Shown here piece by piece: positions 32,031 to 34,359 of a stretch of DNA of 34,359 nucleotides. The stretch comes from an uncultured Alphaproteobacteria bacterium. Lineage in GTDB: Bacteria > Pseudomonadota > Alphaproteobacteria > UBA3830. The position numbers and the translations under genes were made by a program. Each line of letters starts with the position of its first letter. Positions within the stretch are counted from its first letter, which is position 1. Location: assembly GCA_944390775.1 (NCBI GenBank), contig CALXQQ010000025.1, positions 1 through 34,359 on the forward strand, in the 5' to 3' direction. The notes beneath the pieces are model-generated. The model ran no database searches, had not been told where the DNA came from, and worked only from the letters and a program-made list of their open reading frames with translations.

Positions 32031-32354
32031 ATGCAGCAGTGTGATTGTAAGTTTCACCAGATTATCAACACTGGCGGGGTAATACTTTTTATGAAGGGAT
32101 CACCGTCGTGTCCGTTATGTGGGAAAGCAGCGGACATTTACTATTTATTGCAGAGTGTGAACCTTCCCTGTAAAACAGTTGATTTATCGAAAGAACCTCT
32201 TTTATGTTCTTATTTACATGAGAAGAATCATCCGGTATTAGATCCGTATCTTTATGTGAACGGCAAGTATGTTGGGAATTATGAAACGATAATTGCGATG
32301 ATGAATGCGGGAGTACTAACTTTTCAAAATGTTCTTCCGCTTATTACCTATTAA
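32031..32354 (+). CDS. Divergent glutaredoxin (Grx4/GrxD-like) with CPLC active site
   Basis: A 107-residue thioredoxin-fold protein. VILFMKGSPSCPLCG (about 17-31) aligns with VVLFMKGTPxxPxCGFS of monothiol glutaredoxins, and PYLYVNGKYVGNYE with the glutathione-binding TIPQLYVNGEFVGG. The usual CGFS is CGKA here, and the extra Cys27 creates CPLC (27-30). CGFS proteins carry or deliver Fe-S clusters; a dithiol could instead favour redox work, so its role cannot be assigned. It also lacks the WPT motif. Other Cys occur at positions 4, 6, 47 and 59. It has its own promoter, and its 3' end overlaps chpT by 11 bp in convergent orientation. BolA is not a neighbour. Confidence 0.7.
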   Translation: MQQCDCKFHQIINTGGVILFMKGSPSCPLCGKAADIYYLLQSVNLPCKTVDLSKEPLLCSYLHEKNHPVLDPYLYVNGKYVGNYETIIAMMNAGVLTFQNVLPLITY

Positions 32355-32904
32355 TTGGTGTAAATTCGGTCTGCCACGAGCAAGATTGATCATCGGAATT
32401 TTCTGCTGAGATTTTTCCTTTTTGTAGCATAAGCAGCACGATAGCATTTTTTGATGTTGGGGCTTGTTGAGCGTCGAACTGAGGAGGGTTCACAGCATTT
32501 CCGCGACACACGACGTTTATTTTATCTGGGGAAAAGTGTTGAGTTACGATTCCTCCGCGGGGCAAGGAATCCCTAGCGATCCACGCGTGACATATTGCTA
32601 TTTTTCCGGCTACCGACTGGACTGTAGGGTTTGCGGAAACGAGTTCCGACTGAATTTTCGAAGCTGAGAGAAAATTGGAGAGCAATTCTTTGAGGGAGGA
32701 GACAGAAAAATCTCGATCATCGGATCCGCACAAATCTCTCACGAGTTTCAATATACTATTTGCTCTTGAGCTACTTTCTTTTACATTTTCCAGCAGAGAC
32801 AGGTCATTAGTATATTCGAATGCCTCCAATCCGAGGCTAATTGCGTTAAAAGGTGTTATCAAGTCGTGACAAAGTCTAGCTATCAATGCATTTTCCAGCT
32901 TCAT
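32344..32904 (-). CDS. chpT: Histidine phosphotransferase, ChpT-like
   Basis: A 186-residue protein resembling alphaproteobacterial ChpT, which passes phosphate from the CckA kinase to the cell-cycle regulators CtrA and CpdR. The four-helix phosphotransfer domain begins with LIARLCHDLITPFNAISLGLE, where His13 is the phosphorylation site, as in RLCHDLVSPVGAI of relatives. The C-terminal half, an ATPase-like pseudo-domain, is shorter and less clear (family about 200-225 residues). The ATG at 32904 (ttggag upstream) is chosen over a TTG at 32916. Its presence implies a CckA-ChpT-CtrA pathway. The gene overlaps the glutaredoxin gene at the 3' ends. Confidence 0.75.
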   Translation of the reverse strand: MKLENALIARLCHDLITPFNAISLGLEAFEYTNDLSLLENVKESSSRANSILKLVRDLCGSDDRDFSVSSLKELLSNFLSASKIQSELVSANPTVQSVAGKIAICHAWIARDSLPRGGIVTQHFSPDKINVVCRGNAVNPPQFDAQQAPTSKNAIVLLMLQKGKISAENSDDQSCSWQTEFTPINR

Positions 32905-32959
32905 AGATTTCTCCAAATTATGATTAATACTAGCAAAATGTCATAAAAATGAAAGGTTT

Positions 32960-32987
32960 TTGTCTTTTGCTTTCTATATGCTAGAAT
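32960..32987 (+). promoter_or_regulatory. Promoter of trpS
   Basis: TTGTCT (32960-32965), 16 bp, TAGAAT (32982-32987), followed by ggag (33003-33006) and the ATG at 33015. Confidence 0.6.
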
Positions 32988-33014
32988 GGGATTTGCTTGA
33001 TTGGAGCGTAAGTT

Positions 33015-34004
33015 ATGATAGCACTGACTGGTGACAGGCCTACTGGTCGTTTACATTTAGGCCACTACATTGGCTCTCTGAAGAACAGGGTAGTTTTGCA
33101 AGAGACATGTGATCAATACATTATGATTGCGGATTTACAAGCATTAACTGATCATTTTGAATCACCGAGGACCATAACAGACAGTGTATTAGAATTAGTT
33201 GCGGACTATTTAGCGGTTGGCATTGATCCGATGAAATCGACGATTTTCGTTCAGTCACAGATTTCTGCTTTATCTGAAATGACGATGTATTTCATGAATT
33301 TGGTCTCGATTTCCAGGGTTGAGCGCAATCCGACGGTAAAAGCGGAGATTGCGCAAAAAGGGTTCAATGACTCTATTCCTGTTGGGTTTGTATGCTATCC
33401 GATAAGCCAAGCTGCGGACATTACAGCGTTCAAGGCGGATATTGTTCCTGTTGGGGACGACCAACTCCCGATGATTGAGCAAACGAATGAAATAGTTAGG
33501 AAATTCAACAGAATATACAGCACTAATTGTTTAAAAGAGGTGAAACCGCGTTTAAGTCATGTCAGCAGGTTAGTTGGCATAGACGGACAAGCCAAAGCGG
33601 GGAAATCGTTAAACAACGCGATATTTTTGAGTGATACGAGTGAAGCGATCAAGACCAAAGTTTTCTCCATGTTCACGGATCCGAATCACATTCGGGTATC
33701 TGATCCGGGCAAGGTTGAGGGCAACGTGGTATTCAGTTATCTAGACGCATTTTTTGAAGACAAGGACGAGCTTGAAGATCTGAAGAAACAATATCGCAAA
33801 GGTGGGCTTGGAGACACCACCATAAAATCGAAGTTGAACGACACGCTACAAAGTCTTCTTCAACCGATTCGAGAAAAACGCGCTCAATTATCTCGCGATT
33901 TTCTACGAGAGATATGTCATGAAGGCACCAAAAAGGCGCAGCGAGTTGCCTCCGACACTCTAGAAGAAATAAGAGACGCGATTGGTCTGAAATATGGCAT
34001 CTGA
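33015..34004 (+). CDS. trpS: Tryptophanyl-tRNA synthetase
   Basis: It charges tRNA-Trp, a class I aminoacyl-tRNA synthetase. The 329-residue protein matches the family length. HIGH-type motif: PTGRLHLGHYIGS (His14, His17). Substrate residues lie around MIADLQALTDH, VCYPISQAADI and VPVGDDQLP. The KMSKS-type loop reads GQAKAGKSLNN (194-198 KAGKS), so Met and Ser of the usual KMSKS are Ala and Gly while both Lys stay. Related enzymes also tolerate changes there, so activity is likely. It is preceded by a good promoter, and the TadE-like gene begins 57 nt after it. Confidence 0.95.
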   Translation: MIALTGDRPTGRLHLGHYIGSLKNRVVLQETCDQYIMIADLQALTDHFESPRTITDSVLELVADYLAVGIDPMKSTIFVQSQISALSEMTMYFMNLVSISRVERNPTVKAEIAQKGFNDSIPVGFVCYPISQAADITAFKADIVPVGDDQLPMIEQTNEIVRKFNRIYSTNCLKEVKPRLSHVSRLVGIDGQAKAGKSLNNAIFLSDTSEAIKTKVFSMFTDPNHIRVSDPGKVEGNVVFSYLDAFFEDKDELEDLKKQYRKGGLGDTTIKSKLNDTLQSLLQPIREKRAQLSRDFLREICHEGTKKAQRVASDTLEEIRDAIGLKYGI

Positions 34005-34061
34005 AGAGATTGCAAATCAAACTCATTTATTTTATAAGGATTTGTACGCAGGTTAAGTTTG

Positions 34062-34359
34062 ATGTTTAAATCTTGGTGGTCTAGGTTTCGCAAAGCTGTT
34101 CTAACTTTTCGGAAGACGAAGCTTGGTATTGCGATGATAGAGCTAGCGTTTACATTACCGCCGGTTCTCGCCATGATACTATTTTGCATCGAATTGGTCA
34201 GAATAAAACTGGCGCAAGTTGCGCTGGACACAATGTGTCATGCGTGTTATTTCAACTTTATCAAGCGCGGACATATGAAAGATTTTCCTGCGATTGTCGA
34301 GAGATATCGACCAAAATTTCTTCCTACCGATAGCATTCAAGCATGGGCGAGAGGGTACA
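34062..34359 (+). CDS. TadE-like pilus assembly protein, 3' end cut by window
   Basis: The 99 visible codons begin with a basic stretch (FKSWWSRFRKAVLTFRK) and then GIAMIELAFTLPPVLAMILFCIELVR, the TadE/TadG hydrophobic helix with the typical E-L-A-F after G-x-x-x-x. It is anchored in the inner membrane and helps assemble Flp/Tad-type pili. The ATG at 34062 follows agg at about 9 nt. This is likely the first gene of a Tad block that goes on beyond the window; TadG-like and another TadE-like gene lie at 1 and 18882. The same family is thus present three times in about 34 kb. Its C-terminal domain is not visible. Confidence 0.7.
   Translation, partial: MFKSWWSRFRKAVLTFRKTKLGIAMIELAFTLPPVLAMILFCIELVRIKLAQVALDTMCHACYFNFIKRGHMKDFPAIVERYRPKFLPTDSIQAWARGY

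Overview
The window looks like a piece of the chromosome of an intracellular (amoeba- or protist-associated) alphaproteobacterium, most like the Holosporales/Paracaedibacter group. This is an inference from content, not from a search. The pointers are the alphaproteobacterial prs-rplY-pth block, a ChpT-type histidine phosphotransferase, a gene-transfer-agent-type terminase, Tad pilus genes, AT-rich DNA, and many secreted low-complexity, ankyrin and leucine-rich-repeat proteins next to a VgrG module. A KDO enzyme (KdsB) and an outer-membrane barrel candidate point to a Gram-negative envelope that still makes LPS.

Layout. 1-1079: 3' end of a TadG-like (VWA-type) protein with a Ser/Gly tail. 1117-2397 (-): terminase large subunit. 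2496-2609: a 37-residue membrane peptide. 2599-3675 (-): a protein made almost entirely of 41 hexapeptide repeats (18-bp DNA units). 3804-6362: MFS transporter, peptide deformylase and exonuclease III, probably one operon. 6500-7345: two small secreted paralogues with matching promoters, then a terminator. 7669-8516: tRNA-Leu(GAG) and kdsB. 8528-10591 (-): prs-rplY-pth operon. 10758-12342: two tandem BspA-like LRR genes, the second broken by a nonsense codon. 12613-16278: a 1221-residue secreted protein combining an HEVGH zincin motif with seven ankyrin repeats. 16415-18856: a membrane metallophosphoesterase and rarA. 18882-22490 (-): a TadE-like gene with a G10 tract at its start, and secA. 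22599-26284 (-): vgrG, MORN protein, PAAR-like DUF4280 protein and HIT protein, packed with gaps of 6, 3 and 11 nt. 26399-31870: a membrane-anchored FkbM methyltransferase overlapping a repeat-rich secreted protein, an outer-membrane barrel candidate and a secreted protein with 28-residue repeats. 32031-34359: divergent glutaredoxin, chpT (-), trpS and the start of another TadE-like gene.

How it fits together. Housekeeping genes (def, xthA, pth, rplY, prs, secA, rarA, trpS, kdsB) are interleaved with a large envelope and secretion repertoire. At least eight proteins have N-terminal Sec-type signal peptides, often ending in the same NANA/DANA-like cleavage region. The most unusual points are: (i) a homopolymeric G tract that puts a well-supported ATG out of frame with a TadE-like protein, a candidate phase-variation switch; (ii) the ankyrin/HEVGH protein as a candidate host-directed protease; (iii) the vgrG-MORN-DUF4280-HIT cluster as a candidate type VI delivery module with an unexpected HIT partner; and (iv) the stop-free 18-bp repeat array, whose two strands read as different repeat proteins.
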